The notes below the pieces were generated by a model that had not been told where the DNA came from, made no database searches, and was given only the letters and a program-made list of their open reading frames with translations. A DNA stretch of 64,000 nt, taken from positions 78,418 through 142,417 of the forward strand of contig JAKBCE010000007.1 of assembly GCA_021808195.1 (NCBI GenBank), given 5' to 3'. The DNA is from Pseudomonadota bacterium (GTDB lineage Bacteria > Pseudomonadota > Gammaproteobacteria > Steroidobacterales > Steroidobacteraceae). Shown here piece by piece: positions 33,926-44,079 of this stretch. The translations under genes and the position numbers were made by a program. Position 1 is the stretch's first letter; the number at the start of each line of letters is the position of its first letter.

Positions 33926-34741
33926 ATGCCGGAACTTCCTGAGGTCGAAACCACCCGGCGCGGTATCGAGCCGCACGTCACCGGTCGGACGATCACGGCG
34001 CTGCAGGTGTATGAGCGGCGGTTACGCTGGCCGGTCGCGCGCGAGCTGCCGGGGCTGCTGGCCGGCCAACGCATCACCGGTGCTGGGCGGAGGGCCAAAT
34101 ACCTGCTCATCGGGCTCGAAGGCGGGACGTTGATCGTGCATCTCGGCATGTCCGGGTCATTGCGCGTCCTCGATGCCGGCGTCCCCCGGCTGCCCCATGA
34201 TCAGTACGACCTGCGGCTCGATTCCGGTCGGGTCCTGCGTTTCAACGATCCGCGCCGCTTCGGCAGTCTGCACTACACAGATACGGACCCCGCGCAGCAC
34301 CGATTGCTGCGCGATCTGGCGCCTGAGCCGTTCGATGCCGCATTCAATGCCGAGTATCTCTGGCAAATCAGCCGCGGGCGGCGGCTCGCCGTCAAGCAGC
34401 TGCTCATGAATAGCCACCTGGTGGTGGGCGTCGGCAACATCTACGCCAACGAGGCGCTGTTCCGGGCGCGGATTCGGCCGGGTCGCCAGGCTCGCCGCCT
34501 CAAGCGCGCCGAGACAGCACGCCTGGTCAGCGCGGTGCGTGCGGTGTTGTCGCAAGCAATACGCGTCGGCGGAACGACCCTGCGTGATTATGTGGGTGCG
34601 GATGGCTCGCCGGGCTATTTCCGCCAAAAACTCTATGTCTATGAGCGTGCCGGCCAATCCTGCCGGGTCTGCGCGACGCCGATCCGCCATCGCGTCCAGC
34701 AGGCTCGTTCGAGCTACTACTGTCCGGTGTGTCAGCGCTGA
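33926..34741 (+). CDS. mutM: Formamidopyrimidine-DNA glycosylase
   Basis: A 271-residue Fpg/MutM enzyme removing 8-oxoguanine. The catalytic N-terminus is exact (MPELPEVE, with Pro as nucleophile after Met removal and Glu behind it). The helix-two-turn-helix (VVGVGNIYANEALF) and the C-terminal zinc finger with four Cys (CRVCATPIRH...YYCPVCQR) are intact. The start is fixed by the MPELPE motif. It converges on coaD with only four bases between. Confidence 0.96.
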   Translation: MPELPEVETTRRGIEPHVTGRTITALQVYERRLRWPVARELPGLLAGQRITGAGRRAKYLLIGLEGGTLIVHLGMSGSLRVLDAGVPRLPHDQYDLRLDSGRVLRFNDPRRFGSLHYTDTDPAQHRLLRDLAPEPFDAAFNAEYLWQISRGRRLAVKQLLMNSHLVVGVGNIYANEALFRARIRPGRQARRLKRAETARLVSAVRAVLSQAIRVGGTTLRDYVGADGSPGYFRQKLYVYERAGQSCRVCATPIRHRVQQARSSYYCPVCQR

Positions 34742-34745
34742 GCGC

Positions 34746-35836
<1,091 letters not shown>

Positions 35837-35890
35837 GCGCTGTCTTTCGAACCTGCGGACCGGGCCGCTACGATACACTAGCCCGCACCC

Positions 35891-36877
35891 ATGTTCGGAC
35901 GTGATACTCAAGAAGCGCCGTCCGGCGGCGCACAACGTCAGGGCTTTCTGAAGCGCCTGGCGCAGCGACTTGGTCGCAGTACGCTCTCGTTCGACCTTTT
36001 CAATGTGTTCCGCGGCCGTAAGATCGACGCCGAGCTGCTCGAGGAGCTCGAGACCCGGCTGCTCACCGCTGATGTGGGCGTCGAGGCAACCGAATTCATC
36101 CTCGCTGGCTTGAACAAGCGTTTGGCGCGCAAGGAGCTCGCTGACGTCGAGGCGCTGATCGGGGCGCTCCGCGCGGCGGTGGAGGAAATTCTCAAGCCCT
36201 GTGCCCTGCCGCTGCGTATCGATGCCGACCGCAAGCCCTTTACCATTCTGGTGGTCGGTGTAAACGGTTCGGGCAAGACCACGACCATCGGCAAGCTGGC
36301 GCGCCGCTTCACCGACGAGGGCCGCAGCGTCATGCTGGCTGCCGGCGACACGTTTCGGGCTGCGGCCATCGAGCAGCTGTCGATCTGGGCCGAGCGCACC
36401 GGTTCGAGCTGCATTGCGCAGCACGCGGGTGCGGACCCTGCCGCGGTGGCGTTCGATGCACTGCAGGCCGCGCGCGCGCGCCATACCGATGTCCTGATCG
36501 CCGATACCGCCGGCCGGCTACACAGCCAGTCGCACTTGATGGAGGAGCTGAAGAAGGTCAAGCGCGTCCTGCAGCGCGGTGATCCACTCGCGCCGCACGA
36601 GGTGTTGCTCGTGCTCGATGCCAATCAGGGCCAGAACGCCCTTGCGCAGGCCGTGCAGTTTCACCAGGCAGTCGGCGTGAGCGGTCTGGTGATCACCAAG
36701 CTCGATGGTACTGCCAAGGGCGGGATCGTGATCGCCATCGCGCGTCGTCTGGGATTGCCCATCCGCTTCATCGGTATCGGTGAGCAGCCCGGCGATTTTG
36801 GCGAATTTGACGCCCACGCATTCGCTACGGCGTTGGTCGAGGGGGCCGGCGTGACTGCGCCGCAGAGGCCCGCATGA
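35891..36877 (+). CDS. ftsY: Signal recognition particle receptor FtsY
   Basis: A 328-residue SRP-type GTPase (NG domain). The P-loop GVNGSGKTT lies near residue 122, with DTFRAAAIEQL, DTAGRL, TKLDGTAKGG and a C-terminal GEQPGDFGEFD. The acidic A domain is almost absent, as in short FtsY forms. It docks ribosome-SRP complexes at the inner membrane. It overlaps ftsE by four bases (ATGA). Confidence 0.96.
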   Translation: MFGRDTQEAPSGGAQRQGFLKRLAQRLGRSTLSFDLFNVFRGRKIDAELLEELETRLLTADVGVEATEFILAGLNKRLARKELADVEALIGALRAAVEEILKPCALPLRIDADRKPFTILVVGVNGSGKTTTIGKLARRFTDEGRSVMLAAGDTFRAAAIEQLSIWAERTGSSCIAQHAGADPAAVAFDALQAARARHTDVLIADTAGRLHSQSHLMEELKKVKRVLQRGDPLAPHEVLLVLDANQGQNALAQAVQFHQAVGVSGLVITKLDGTAKGGIVIAIARRLGLPIRFIGIGEQPGDFGEFDAHAFATALVEGAGVTAPQRPA

Positions 36878-37566
36878 TCCTGCTCGAGCGCGTCAGCAAA
36901 CGCTATCCGAACGGACGCGAAGCGCTGACCAACGTCAGTTTCTTCGTTGATCGTGGTGAACTGGTGTTTCTCACCGGACGGTCCGGCGCAGGCAAGAGTA
37001 CGCTGTTGAAGCTGATTGCGTTGCTGGAGCGTCCGACGCGCGGCAACGTGACAGTGAATGGACGCAGCACCGCAACACTCAAGGCGCGGCATATTCCGGC
37101 TTTCCGTCGGCAGATCGGCGTGGTCTTCCAGGATCACAAGCTGCTCGCGGATCGCCCCGTGTTTGATAACGTCGCGCTGCCGCTCGTCGTGGCCGGGGCA
37201 CCGCTTGCGGAAGTAGACAAGCGGGTGCGCGCCGCACTGGATCAGGTGGGTTTGCTGGGTAAGGAGCGGATGCTACCGATGGAGCTGTCGGTCGGCGAGC
37301 AGCAGCGCGTGGGCATCGCAAGGGCGATTGTGGCCAAGCCACCGCTGATCGTGGCCGATGAGCCGACCGGCAACCTGGATCCGGATCTGGCGCTGGAGGT
37401 CATGAGGTTGTTCAAGCGCTTCAGCGATGTTGGCGTGACCGTGCTGGTGGCGACACACGACCTGCATATCGTGCGCGAGTTCGGCGGCCGTGAGCTGACG
37501 CTCTCGAGCGGTCAGCTCGCGGGCGGTGCGCCCGATCCGCTGCCCTCTCTGGTGGCGAGCCGCTGA
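36874..37566 (+). CDS. ftsE: Cell division ATP-binding protein FtsE
   Basis: A 230-residue ABC ATPase: Walker A GRSGAGKS at 35-42, signature LSVGEQQRV, Walker B IVADEPTGNLD and H-loop VATHDLHI. It follows ftsY with a four-base overlap and precedes ftsX. FtsEX regulates septal peptidoglycan amidases through EnvC and helps constriction. FAE motif of the Q-loop region: VFQDHKLLADRPVFDN. Confidence 0.95.
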   Translation: MILLERVSKRYPNGREALTNVSFFVDRGELVFLTGRSGAGKSTLLKLIALLERPTRGNVTVNGRSTATLKARHIPAFRRQIGVVFQDHKLLADRPVFDNVALPLVVAGAPLAEVDKRVRAALDQVGLLGKERMLPMELSVGEQQRVGIARAIVAKPPLIVADEPTGNLDPDLALEVMRLFKRFSDVGVTVLVATHDLHIVREFGGRELTLSSGQLAGGAPDPLPSLVASR

Positions 37567-37573
37567 ACCCGCC

Positions 37574-38497
37574 ATGACGCCCGGCACAGTCGTGACCCGC
37601 CACGTTCAGGCGCTGCTTGGCGCGCTGGGACGGCTGGCGCGGGCGCCGCTCGCTACGGGCTTGACACTGCTGGTCATCGGGCTTGCGCTGGCGCTGCCGG
37701 CGGCGCTCGGTCTGCTGGTGCGCAACGCGCAATCGGCTACGGGGGGGGTGGGGCGGGCCGTCGACATGTCCGTCTACCTCAAGCACGGCGTGTCACTCTC
37801 GCGTGCCCAAGAGCTTGCGGTCGATGCACGCGCTGTGCCGGGCGTCGCCACGGTGAGCGTCATTTCGGCTGCTGAGGGACTGCGGCAGTTTCGTCAGTAT
37901 TCAGGCTTTGGCGCGGCGCTCGATGCATTGCAGACCAATCCGCTGCCGAACGTGCTCCGGATCGTGCCGCGTGCGAGCGCGAGCGGTGTGGCTTCCCTCG
38001 AGGCATTGCGGCGGACCTTTGCGCGATGGCCGGAGGTGGACATGGTGCAGCTCGATGCTCAATGGGTGCTGCGTTTCAATGCCATTCTGGCGGTCGTGCG
38101 CCGCCTGGTCGGCATCGCGGCCGTGCTATTCGGCGCGGGCGTGCTCGCCGTGATCGGTAACACCATCCGCCTGGAAATTCTGAATCGGCACGCCGAAATT
38201 GAGGTGACCAAGCTGGTCGGCGGTTCAAATGCATTTGTGCGCCGCCCGTTCCTCTACACTGGCATGTTGTACGGCTTGGGTGGCGCGCTGCTCGCCTGGC
38301 TCGTCCTGGAAGGGGCAGTGCTCGGGCTGAGGGCTCCGGTGGAGCACTTGGCGCACCTTTACGGCAGCGGCTTCGAGCTGACCGGGCTCGCGGGACGGGA
38401 ACTGCTCGCCTTGTTCGGTGGCGGGATGTGCCTGGGCTGGCTCGGCGCGTGGATTTCCTCGCACCGCCACCTGCGTGACATAGAGCCGCGGGCGTAA
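37574..38497 (+). CDS. ftsX: Cell division protein FtsX
   Basis: A 307-residue membrane protein with a cytoplasmic N-terminus, a first helix (LLVIGLALALPAALGLLV), a periplasmic domain (residues about 55-165) that should contact EnvC, and three further helices (VGIAAVLFGAGVLAVIGNTI and two near the C-terminus). The ATG at 37574 follows the ftsE stop by seven bases. It works with FtsE in the divisome. Confidence 0.94.
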   Translation: MTPGTVVTRHVQALLGALGRLARAPLATGLTLLVIGLALALPAALGLLVRNAQSATGGVGRAVDMSVYLKHGVSLSRAQELAVDARAVPGVATVSVISAAEGLRQFRQYSGFGAALDALQTNPLPNVLRIVPRASASGVASLEALRRTFARWPEVDMVQLDAQWVLRFNAILAVVRRLVGIAAVLFGAGVLAVIGNTIRLEILNRHAEIEVTKLVGGSNAFVRRPFLYTGMLYGLGGALLAWLVLEGAVLGLRAPVEHLAHLYGSGFELTGLAGRELLALFGGGMCLGWLGAWISSHRHLRDIEPRA

Positions 38498-38518
38498 TCG
38501 GCCGCCCGTGGTGCCCGG

Positions 38519-38674
38519 TTATTTGATCTTGGCTTCTTTGTAGGCGACGTGCTTGCGCGCCACCGGGTCGAACTTGCGCACTTCGAGCTTGTCCGGGTGC
38601 AGGCGCTTGTTCTTGGTCGTCACGTAGAAGTGGCCGGTGCCGGCGCTGGAAAGCAGTTTGATCTTGTCTCGCAT
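38519..38674 (-). CDS. rpmG: 50S ribosomal protein L33
   Basis: A 51-residue protein beginning [17 protein letters not shown] and ending in KEAKIK. It matches the Cys-free, zinc-independent L33 form ([17 protein letters not shown] in the middle). It lies 17 bases after rpmB in the standard rpmB-rpmG order. Confidence 0.96.
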   Translation of the reverse strand: MRDKIKLLSSAGTGHFYVTTKNKRLHPDKLEVRKFDPVARKHVAYKEAKIK

Positions 38675-38691
38675 CGCTTAAGCTCCCGCCT

Positions 38692-38928
38692 TCAGATCTT
38701 CATGCCCTGGGCGCGCAGGTCCGCCACGACCTGGTCGATACCCTTCTTTTCAATGGTGCGCAGGCCGTGCGCCGATACGCGCAGCGAAACCCAGCGCTTT
38801 TCGGTTTCCAGCCAGAACCGCTGATTATGCAGATTGGGCAGGAAGCGGCGGCGCTTCTTGTTGTTCGCGTGGGAGACGCGATTTCCGACAGCCGGCCCCT
38901 TGCCGGTGATCTCGCAGACGCGCGACAT
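38692..38928 (-). CDS. rpmB: 50S ribosomal protein L28
   Basis: A 78-residue L28 protein: [20 protein letters not shown] at the start, then [13 protein letters not shown] and the closing [16 protein letters not shown]. It starts at ATG 38928 rather than a TTG two codons upstream. It is the first gene of the rpmB-rpmG pair. Confidence 0.97.
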   Translation of the reverse strand: MSRVCEITGKGPAVGNRVSHANNKKRRRFLPNLHNQRFWLETEKRWVSLRVSAHGLRTIEKKGIDQVVADLRAQGMKI

Positions 38929-39079
38929 ATGCAACGACCTTAAAAATCAATGACTTGGTGCAAACGGGACTTCCCCGTCCGCAGGAGCCGGCCTTTATAC
39001 CAGCAGAGCAGCGTGGCGGCAAGACCCAGGGGGCCGGCAGCTCGGTTGCCACGGATATCCCGGCCGCCAAGGGAGTCTA

Positions 39080-39114
39080 CCCGCTACGGCCGGCGCAGCG
39101 CCGGCCGTAGCGGG
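39080..39114. terminator. Perfect 15-bp hairpin after the HiPIP gene
   Basis: 39080-39094 pairs perfectly with 39100-39114 around a GCAGC loop, 15 bases past the HiPIP stop on the minus strand. There is no T-run follows in either direction. It may be a processing or termination structure, or an extragenic palindrome upstream of rpmB. Confidence 0.5.
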
Positions 39115-39128
39115 CGGGCTTGCGCCGC

Positions 39129-39482
39129 TTAGCTGCGGGCCGTGAAGGAGGCGCACCAGCCCTGCGCGGCTACGCGGTAGCCCGGATAGAGCTGACAGCC
39201 CGCATAGCCGGCTTTCTCCCCGGCGGCACCTTGGAAGAACTGGCACACGGCGCAGTGTTCGCCCGGCGCGTAGGTACGGTACTTGGCTTTGTCGACCTGC
39301 ACGGCGTCGGGCTCGTAACCCATCGACTTCGCCAGGGGGTTATTGCTCTGCGAGAGCAGCGGCAGAGCGGCCGCCTCGGCCCGACGGGGACGCAGTCCAA
39401 TGACCGCTGCCGAGGTGACGACGGCGGCAGCGGCGAGAAACGTCCGGCGGGAAGGATCGTGGCGATGATCGTCTTGAGACAT
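39129..39482 (-). CDS. High-potential iron-sulfur protein (HiPIP), Tat-exported
   Basis: A 117-residue precursor. The N-terminus has a twin-arginine signal (SRRTFLAAAAVVTSAAVIG) cut near AEAAA. The mature domain carries four Cys in the HiPIP pattern (HCAVCQFF, GCQLYPG, GWCASF) that bind one [4Fe-4S] cluster at +350 mV range in known members. It shuttles electrons in the periplasm, often between bc1 and a terminal oxidase or reaction centre. Start ATG 39482. Confidence 0.93.
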   Translation of the reverse strand: MSQDDHRHDPSRRTFLAAAAVVTSAAVIGLRPRRAEAAALPLLSQSNNPLAKSMGYEPDAVQVDKAKYRTYAPGEHCAVCQFFQGAAGEKAGYAGCQLYPGYRVAAQGWCASFTARS

Positions 39483-39901
39483 GGCTAACCTCGGTGAGCA
39501 AACATACTTGTCATTACTCTGGCAACTTCGCGCTCCATCGCGGCGGCACTGCTCCTCCTGAGCAGGCGCAACCTGGGCGACTGCGGTTCTCGCGTTCGCC
39601 CGCCAATCAGTCCATGCGGCAGTGCCGGCCGGCGTGGCCGGGGCTCTCCGACTTGCGAATGCCGACCGGAATTGTGGCGCACGGGGTGGCGCAGCCGGAC
39701 GCGGAAGGTGTCCGGCTCGCTCGCCCTTGCTTGTTGTTTCCGCGCTCCACGCGGCCCGCATTCGGCCGCCCGGGCGGGGCGGCTCGACCTCATGCGCGAA
39801 TCAGACCACACAGGCCGGCGCTGGTGCGATGAAACCTCCGAAAAGAATGCGAAGCGATGACAAAGCGCAATTTTCTCCGGGCAGTCATGCCGTCCGCGTG
39901 C

Positions 39902-40600
39902 TCACAGCAGTCCGTGCTCGGCGAACGAATAGCAGCGACTGCCACCCACGATGACGTGATCGACGACCCGCATGTCCATCAGCGAAAGTCCGGCCTTCAG
40001 TCGTCGCGTGATGGCTTCATCCGCCGGACTCGGCTCGAGACCGCCGGAGGGATGGTTGTGGGCCAGAATGAGCGCTGTCGCGTTGTGCCGCAGGGCTTGG
40101 CGTAAGACCTCACGGGGATGCACCTGTGCGCAGTCGACGGTGCCGCGGAATAGTTCCTCGAACGCGATCAGCCGATGCCGGTTGTCCAGGTACAGGCAGC
40201 AGAACACCTCATAGGGACGGTCGCGCAGTTGTGCCAGCAGAAAGCTGAACGCCGCTTGCGGCGAGGTGAGCGGCTCGCCGCAACGCAATTCCTCCTGCAG
40301 GTGGCGACGAGCGAGCTCCACGGCCGCCTGGATCGCGGCGTAGCGCGCCGGACCGAGCCCCTTGCGCGTCCAGCGTGACCGCTCGGCAACCAGCAGCGCG
40401 CGCAGCGAGCCGAAGTCCGCCAGCAGACCGCGGGCCAGCTCCACCGCCGAGCACCCGCGGGTACCCGAGCCAATCAGCAGCGCCAGCAGCTCGGCATCCG
40501 AGAGTGCCTGTGAGCCGCGGTCGAGCAGCTTCTCGCGCGGCCGTTCGGCGCGCGGCCAGTCGCGAATCGCGAGTATTGCAGGGGCTTCAACCGACGGCAT
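39902..40600 (-). CDS. radC: RadC-family JAB/MPN domain protein
   Basis: A 232-residue RadC protein. It begins IRDWPRAERPREKLL, has a UPF0758 helical N-domain with helix-hairpin-helix (LLIGSGTRGCSAVELA), and a C-terminal JAMM metal site HNHPSGGLEPSPAD with the upstream Glu. It was named for DNA repair, though its activity is undetermined. The ATG at 40600 is chosen over an upstream in-frame start. It is divergent from coaBC, the usual neighbour. Confidence 0.94.
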   Translation of the reverse strand: MPSVEAPAILAIRDWPRAERPREKLLDRGSQALSDAELLALLIGSGTRGCSAVELARGLLADFGSLRALLVAERSRWTRKGLGPARYAAIQAAVELARRHLQEELRCGEPLTSPQAAFSFLLAQLRDRPYEVFCCLYLDNRHRLIAFEELFRGTVDCAQVHPREVLRQALRHNATALILAHNHPSGGLEPSPADEAITRRLKAGLSLMDMRVVDHVIVGGSRCYSFAEHGLL

Positions 40601-40734
40601 GAGCGTGCTCCGTTGCGGGCCAAGGCATCCTGCGGCTCGTCGCCGGCATTTGAGGAGGGCAGTAAGCGTCGCCTCCGTCCACAAATGCGCACCCGGTTTG
40701 CGTCTCGGGGGAGCGGAGCCGGATAATCGCCGGC

Positions 40735-41958
40735 ATGCAAGGTCAACGTATCCTGCTCGGAGTCACCGGTGGCATTGCGGCGTACAAGAGCGCGGAGCTC
40801 GTGCGCCGCTTGCGCGAGCGCGGTGCTGAGGTTCAGGTCGTCATGACGGCCGCCGCCCGCGAGTTCATCGGCGCGCTGACGTTCCAGGCCCTCTCCGGGC
40901 GGCCGGTGCGCACGGACCTGTGGGACAGTGCAGCCGAGGCCGCGATGGGCCATATCGAGCTGGCGAGGTGGGCCGAGGTGGTGCTGGTCGCGCCGGCAAG
41001 CGCCGATTTCCTCGCCCGCCTGGCGGCGGGTCGCGCCGATGATCTGCTCGCCACGGTCTGTCTCGCGACTGCCGCACCGATTGCGGTCGCGCCGGCCATG
41101 AATCGGCTGATGTGGGCCAATAGCGCCACGGTGGCCAACGTCGAGTGCTTGCGCCAGCGGGGCGTGCGAGTCTTCGGTCCTGCCGAGGGCGCCCAGGCGT
41201 GCGGCGAGGTGGGCGAGGGGCGCATGCTCGAGCCGGCGGAGCTTGCCGATCGCCTGGCTGCGCTGCTGCCGGCCACCGGCCCGCTATCTGGACGGCGAGT
41301 GCTGATCACCGCTGGCCCCACTCGAGAGTGCATCGATCCGGTCCGATTCATCAGTAACCGCAGCTCGGGAAAGATGGGATTTGCGGTCGCGCAGGCCGCG
41401 CGTGAGGCAGGGGCCGAAGTGGTGCTGGTGAGCGGCCCGGTCTCGCTGCCGACGCCGCCCGGCGTTCGGCGGGTGGACGTGGAAAGCGCCGAGGCGATGT
41501 TCGCGGCAGTGCAGGCGGAGGTGGCCGCCGCAGACATATTCATCTCCACCGCTGCGGTCGCGGACTATCGTCCGGCGCACCCGTGCGGGCAAAAAATCAA
41601 GAAGACGAGTGAGCGGTTGCAGCTCGAGTTGGAACGGACCACGGATGTGCTGGCGAGCGTCGCCGCGCGGCCGGACCGGCCATTCGTCGTGGGCTTTGCG
41701 GCCGAGACCGAGTCTGTCGAACACAATGCCCGCGCGAAACTGGTGAAGAAGAACCTGGACATGATCGCGGCCAACGAAGTCAGTCACACCAAGGGCTTTG
41801 ACTGTGAGGACAACCACTTGATCGTGCTGTGGCGCAACGCTCGCCAGGATCTGGGTGCCGGTCCGAAACTGGCGCTCGCGCGGGACCTGATCCGGCTGAT
41901 CGGCGAGTCCTACGTCGCGGCAGCGGCTTCGCGGCCGCCTGCACAGGTGCACGCTTGA
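40735..41958 (+). CDS. coaBC: Phosphopantothenoylcysteine decarboxylase/phosphopantothenate-cysteine ligase
   Basis: A 407-residue bifunctional CoA-synthesis enzyme. The N-terminal CoaC flavoprotein domain shows [11 protein letters not shown], the PASAD segment, the substrate motif PAMNRLMW and the catalytic Cys in [10 protein letters not shown] near residue 158. The C-terminal CoaB domain begins at [17 protein letters not shown] with SSGKMG. It overlaps the dut start by four bases, as in many gammaproteobacteria. Confidence 0.96.
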   Translation: MQGQRILLGVTGGIAAYKSAELVRRLRERGAEVQVVMTAAAREFIGALTFQALSGRPVRTDLWDSAAEAAMGHIELARWAEVVLVAPASADFLARLAAGRADDLLATVCLATAAPIAVAPAMNRLMWANSATVANVECLRQRGVRVFGPAEGAQACGEVGEGRMLEPAELADRLAALLPATGPLSGRRVLITAGPTRECIDPVRFISNRSSGKMGFAVAQAAREAGAEVVLVSGPVSLPTPPGVRRVDVESAEAMFAAVQAEVAAADIFISTAAVADYRPAHPCGQKIKKTSERLQLELERTTDVLASVAARPDRPFVVGFAAETESVEHNARAKLVKKNLDMIAANEVSHTKGFDCEDNHLIVLWRNARQDLGAGPKLALARDLIRLIGESYVAAAASRPPAQVHA

Positions 41959-42431
41959 GCAGCGGCGGTGCGGTGGCGCGGCCGCTGAAGATCCGCATAC
42001 TCGATCCCAGACTTGGTCGCGAGTTTCCGCTGCCCGCTTATGCAACGGCCGGTTCCGCTGGCATGGATCTGCGCGCCTGCGTCAATGAGCCGCTCACCCT
42101 GGCTCCGGGCCGCGCGGAGCTTGTTCCGACCGGCATGGCCATTCATCTGCGGGACCCGCAACTCGCCGCTGTGGTTCTGCCCCGGTCGGGACTCGGTCAC
42201 AAACATGGCGTGGTACTTGGCAATCTGGTCGGACTAATCGACTCGGATTATCAGGGACAGCTCATGGTGTCCTGTTGGAACCGCGGACATGAGCCGTTCG
42301 TCGTTCAGCCGGGCGAACGAATCGCTCAGCTCGTGATCGTGCCCGTGATACAGGTGACGCTCGAGGTGGTGGAGGACTTCGAGCAGAGCGAACGGGGTGC
42401 CGGTGGCTTCGGGCACTCCGGCCGCCACTGA
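41955..42431 (+). CDS. dut: dUTP diphosphatase
   Basis: A trimeric-type dUTPase, about 158 residues, which hydrolyses dUTP to dUMP. All motifs are seen: AGMDLRA (1), [10 protein letters not shown] (2), GLIDSDYQG (3), GERIAQLV (4) and the C-terminal [11 protein letters not shown] (5). The start is uncertain: TTG 41955 overlaps the coaBC stop and has an AGGTG site, while GTG 41973 would give an N-terminus closer to E. coli Dut. Translational coupling to coaBC is likely either way. Confidence 0.94.
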   Translation: MSSGGAVARPLKIRILDPRLGREFPLPAYATAGSAGMDLRACVNEPLTLAPGRAELVPTGMAIHLRDPQLAAVVLPRSGLGHKHGVVLGNLVGLIDSDYQGQLMVSCWNRGHEPFVVQPGERIAQLVIVPVIQVTLEVVEDFEQSERGAGGFGHSGRH

Positions 42432-42441
42432 ACGGTGCCGT

Positions 42442-44079
42442 TCAGGCGGCCAGCATCCATACGCCAAATTCGCTCCGGCCGAGCAGGGTGCGAAAGCCCT
42501 CGGGCATGCCGTCGTGCAGCATGTTCTTCAGCAGGCCGTGTACCCCGAGTGAGCCCAGTTCGCGCCACATCTGCTCCGGCAACGGACCAGGCGCTGCCGA
42601 CTGCATGAGTAATGCCAACAGGTACAACACGATCAGATAATTGTGCGCGGTCGTGAGATCAAGCGGATACGAGTACACCTTGCAGAAGAGCGTGTTGCGC
42701 AGAATCTGCGCCATGACAGCGGACTCCTCGACCTCCAGCGTCGGCAGACTCTCGGGTATCTCGCGCGGCAGCTCCCGCAGCACCGCGCGGTTCCAGCCGA
42801 GCAGGCGCGCGAGCATGCCGTGAATGGCCGCGCGGAGTTCCGGGGTCAGCGCTGGAACCGGCTCGCTGCGCCAAGCGGGTACGTCCACGGGACTGCCATC
42901 CGCGAGGGCGCCGAGCAGCCGGGCGCCGACATGTAGTCGCCGCCGCAGCGGCATCTCCTCGGCGGCAAGACAATCACACAGTCCCTGCTCGATGTCTCGG
43001 AACGGCTCCCAGGCTAGCGCAACGCCCGGCGCCAGGCGGTAGCTGTCGGTCGAGCGCGGTCGCGCATGGACCAGCCGCTCACGTAAATCCTCGAGGCGCT
43101 GGTGAGCAGGAATGCCGTGCCCGTGTCGCGCGCTGGCGCAAATCGGGCTCAAGCCGACCGCGATGCCTTGCGGCGTTTGCGCGAATGAAAACGGAAACAC
43201 GCAACACGCACCGAACGGTTGCCGCCCGAGGGTGCGGTGAATCAAACATTGATTCCCCGCGCCCAGGAACCGGCAGACTTCCTCGGGTGACTTCAGCTGC
43301 AGTTGACCATCGGCGCGCACTGGCAGGCGAGTGCCGGCGAGTGCCGGCGCGAGCGTGTCCCAGGGCATTGCATCGAGTAACAACTGCGCTTCCGGCGGCA
43401 GGGTGATCTCATAATCGTGTCGGCAGCACGCCCCGCTCATATGACAGCTGAAGCGAGCCTCGGGCAGCGTCGAGAATTGCAGCGCCGGCCGCCAGTAGCG
43501 CCGGAAGTAGCCCGCATCGAGGAGGCTGCGGGGGAGCGCCGGTTCGGCCCGGCGCATCCATGGATAGTCCGCGAGGGATTGCAGCAAGCCTTCACGGAAT
43601 GACCAGGGCAGCATCTGCTCAGCGGGCGAGCTCCACACCACCCGCGGACCGGCGTCCTCGGTGCGCACACCGAAGGCGACGAATATCTGGCGTGACTCAC
43701 GGCTTTCCTGCGCTTCGAACCAGGCGATCGCCTCCGTCGCGCGCTCGCTGCGGCAGATCTGGCGCAACCGCGCCGAAGCGAAGCGGGGGAGCTGCAGTTC
43801 GCCGCGCCGGCTGATGTCCCGATGCGTCGCCGCGAATCGATCGGCATCGATCGCCCGGGCCGGCCCGATCCCATCGCCCTGGCGCACCGGCGCATCGGGG
43901 GCATGCAATCGGTACAGCGCCTCGCCCCCATCTGGATTACACAGCGCTGCAAAGAATGCGCTGCCGAGATCATCCAGTTGCGCAAACTCGAAGTCTGACG
44001 CGTGTGGTGCGGCGTCGCTCGACTGCGAGACCGGGGCGTCGCACTCCGTCTCGGGGTCGGTATGCTCGCCGTGACCCAA
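42442..44079 (-). CDS. Large YkgJ-type cysteine-cluster protein
   Basis: A protein of about 545 residues. The central part holds a YkgJ/FliB-like metal-binding cluster: FSCHMSGACC near residue 220, then CRFLGAGNQCLIHRTLG and FGACCVFPF, then SPICASARH. Such clusters bind zinc or iron-sulfur, and in FliB precede lysine methylation of flagellin. The N-terminal 210 residues and the C-terminal half are not recognised. The start is uncertain: TTG 44079 is the first in frame; internal Met codons are far downstream. It converges with dut. No flagellar genes are nearby, so a methylase role is not supported. Confidence 0.6.
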   Translation of the reverse strand: MGHGEHTDPETECDAPVSQSSDAAPHASDFEFAQLDDLGSAFFAALCNPDGGEALYRLHAPDAPVRQGDGIGPARAIDADRFAATHRDISRRGELQLPRFASARLRQICRSERATEAIAWFEAQESRESRQIFVAFGVRTEDAGPRVVWSSPAEQMLPWSFREGLLQSLADYPWMRRAEPALPRSLLDAGYFRRYWRPALQFSTLPEARFSCHMSGACCRHDYEITLPPEAQLLLDAMPWDTLAPALAGTRLPVRADGQLQLKSPEEVCRFLGAGNQCLIHRTLGRQPFGACCVFPFSFAQTPQGIAVGLSPICASARHGHGIPAHQRLEDLRERLVHARPRSTDSYRLAPGVALAWEPFRDIEQGLCDCLAAEEMPLRRRLHVGARLLGALADGSPVDVPAWRSEPVPALTPELRAAIHGMLARLLGWNRAVLRELPREIPESLPTLEVEESAVMAQILRNTLFCKVYSYPLDLTTAHNYLIVLYLLALLMQSAAPGPLPEQMWRELGSLGVHGLLKNMLHDGMPEGFRTLLGRSEFGVWMLAA

